NCBI RefSeq assembly: GCF_900115135.1
Contig: NZ_FOVK01000005.1
Location: 62,001-126,000 of the forward strand
Direction of reading: 5' to 3'
Length of the DNA stretch: 64,000 nucleotides
Source: Proteiniclasticum ruminis
GTDB lineage: Bacteria; Bacillota; Clostridia; Clostridiales; Clostridiaceae
Shown here piece by piece: positions 63,225-64,000 of this stretch (within the stretch, counting starts at the first letter, position 1; every line of letters starts with the position of its first letter). The notes under the pieces were generated by a model, which worked only from the letters and a program-made list of their open reading frames with translations, made no database searches and was not told where the DNA came from. The translations under genes were made by a program, and so were the position numbers.

Positions 63225-64000
63225 TTATTCCTGTCCTGTGACGATGTTCTTCCATCTTTCAAGCAGTGCATCTTTGTTTTCTGCAGCGAACTTGAAGTCG
63301 TAGTCCAGAAGCTTGATGTCGTCGATGGATCCCAGACCTTCTGGGTTGTTGGCGTCTGTTCTTGTGGATCTCCAGCTGAAATCCTTGGCTGCCAGGTCCT
63401 GCACTTCCTTGGAGAAAGTGAACTCGATGAACTTCTTGGCATTTTCTTCATTCTTTGCGCCCTTGATGAGTGCAATACCGTCTGGAGCAGCTGAGGTTCC
63501 TTCTTCAGGATACACAATGGTCATATCACTGCCTGCGATGATGTATCGGGAGGCTGCTTTTTCCAGGGTAAGACCCACAGCATACTCTCCATCGGAAACA
63601 CCCTTGTAGGTACCTGAGGAGCTTCCCAAGATTTTGTTGTCCAGGTTCTCAATGAACGCCTTCATGGTCTTCCATCCGTCTTCGCCGTCATTTTTGAAGG
63701 CTTCCAGCATGGTGGCCATGATGGTGTAGGAGGAACCGGATTTTGCAGGGTCTGCAAAGGCAATCTTGCCCTTCCACTTTGGATCGGTCAGGTCTTCCCA
63801 GGACTTAGGGGCTTCTTCCGCGGAGACCAGTTTGTTGTTGTAGATGATGACCATAGGCAGAGCACTGAAGCCGTACCAGAGTCTTTCCGGATCCTTGAAC
63901 AGATCTGGAATCTTGGCGTCGTCTTCAATGGTGTAGCTTGCAAAGTACTCTTTAAAGGAATCCAGAGACTCTGCTCCGCCTCCCCACATAACGTCTCCCA
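63225..64000 (-). CDS. Fbp/Afu-type solute-binding protein, C-terminal part (runs off window)
   Basis: The reading frame is open through base 64000, so the 5' end is missing; about 258 codons remain. Iron/sugar-phosphate SBP traits: DVMWGGGAESLDSFKEYF, YGFSALPMVIIYNNKLVSAEEAPKSWEDLTDPKWKGKIAFADPAKSGSSYT, EGTSAAPDGIALIKGAKNEENAKKFIEFTFSKEVQ. I do not see the tyrosine pair that binds ferric iron in FbpA, but part of the protein is absent. With the mutase in the operon I favour a hexose-phosphate ligand, as in AfuA. Confidence 0.88.
   Translation of the reverse strand, partial: GDVMWGGGAESLDSFKEYFASYTIEDDAKIPDLFKDPERLWYGFSALPMVIIYNNKLVSAEEAPKSWEDLTDPKWKGKIAFADPAKSGSSYTIMATMLEAFKNDGEDGWKTMKAFIENLDNKILGSSSGTYKGVSDGEYAVGLTLEKAASRYIIAGSDMTIVYPEEGTSAAPDGIALIKGAKNEENAKKFIEFTFSKEVQDLAAKDFSWRSTRTDANNPEGLGSIDDIKLLDYDFKFAAENKDALLERWKNIVTGQE

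Noticed and set aside
60410-64000. Ferric iron or spermidine transporter as the firm name of the right-hand ABC system
   Set aside because: The family covers iron, phosphonate, polyamine and hexose-phosphate importers; no other iron genes are present and the operon holds phosphohexomutase and sugar-phosphate-type enzymes.

Overview
The window looks like chromosome of an anaerobic, single-membrane Firmicute, most likely a clostridial fermenter. Seen in the sequence: strong AGGAGG or GGGGG ribosome-binding sites, many Sec lipoproteins with a cysteine lipobox, YesMN-type two-component systems, a CIRCE heat-shock operator, a Rex-like redox operator, acetoacetate/butyrate CoA-transferase genes and citrate lyase. 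Every gene except ctfA and ctfB is on the minus strand. I see no rRNA, tRNA, CRISPR array, IS element or phage gene. Genes run off both ends: a secreted protein on the left and a solute-binding protein on the right.

Layout in window coordinates; minus-strand operons read from high to low numbers. 1-174: start of a secreted protein. 802-5299: mae-citX-citD-citE-citF, citrate to acetate, pyruvate and CO2, with its own promoter and leader hairpin. 5337-6269: LysR regulator, divergent from ctfA-ctfB (6509-7837). 8010-9675: a Tat-exported lipoprotein followed by tatA and tatC. 9927-22454: a 12-gene sialic-acid-type operon: Opp/Sat-like ABC transporter, nanA, an FAD enzyme, a Gfo/Idh/MocA oxidoreductase, nanE, nanK, an RpiR regulator and a YhcH/NanQ-like protein. 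Just upstream (22743-24828) is a two-gene unit, a second Gfo/Idh/MocA enzyme plus an FAH-family hydrolase.

25014-28097: large GGDEF-EAL membrane protein. 28308-28763: Hsp20 under CIRCE. 29087-30850: extracellular FMN/FAD fumarate-reductase-like lipoprotein behind a Rex-like operator. 31214-34596: TAXI-type TRAP transporter. 34916-40139: RbsABC-type sugar importer with a GmhA-like SIS protein and a ROK kinase. 40255-44328: response regulator, histidine kinase almost without an extracellular sensor, and a degenerate RbsA-like ATPase. 44501-54311: CUT1 sugar importer, LacZ, an (alpha/alpha)6-barrel glycosidase, an EamA transporter and a LacI repressor. 54767-64000: Fbp/Afu-type ABC importer, phosphohexomutase, nucleotidyltransferase, second YesMN two-component system and a HAD phosphatase.

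Together these genes describe a host- or plant-glycan scavenger. It imports sialic acids, beta-galactosides and probably sugar phosphates, ferments them with citrate to acids, and disposes of electrons on an unsaturated carboxylate outside the membrane. The most novel candidates are: (1) a possible C4-oxidation/acylpyruvate-hydrolase branch for nonulosonic acids next to the nan operon; (2) the pseudo-ABC-ATPase co-transcribed with a sensor-poor kinase, with a matching 21-bp-spaced direct repeat at the transporter promoter; (3) an intercistronic hairpin directly after every ABC solute-binding-protein gene in the window.
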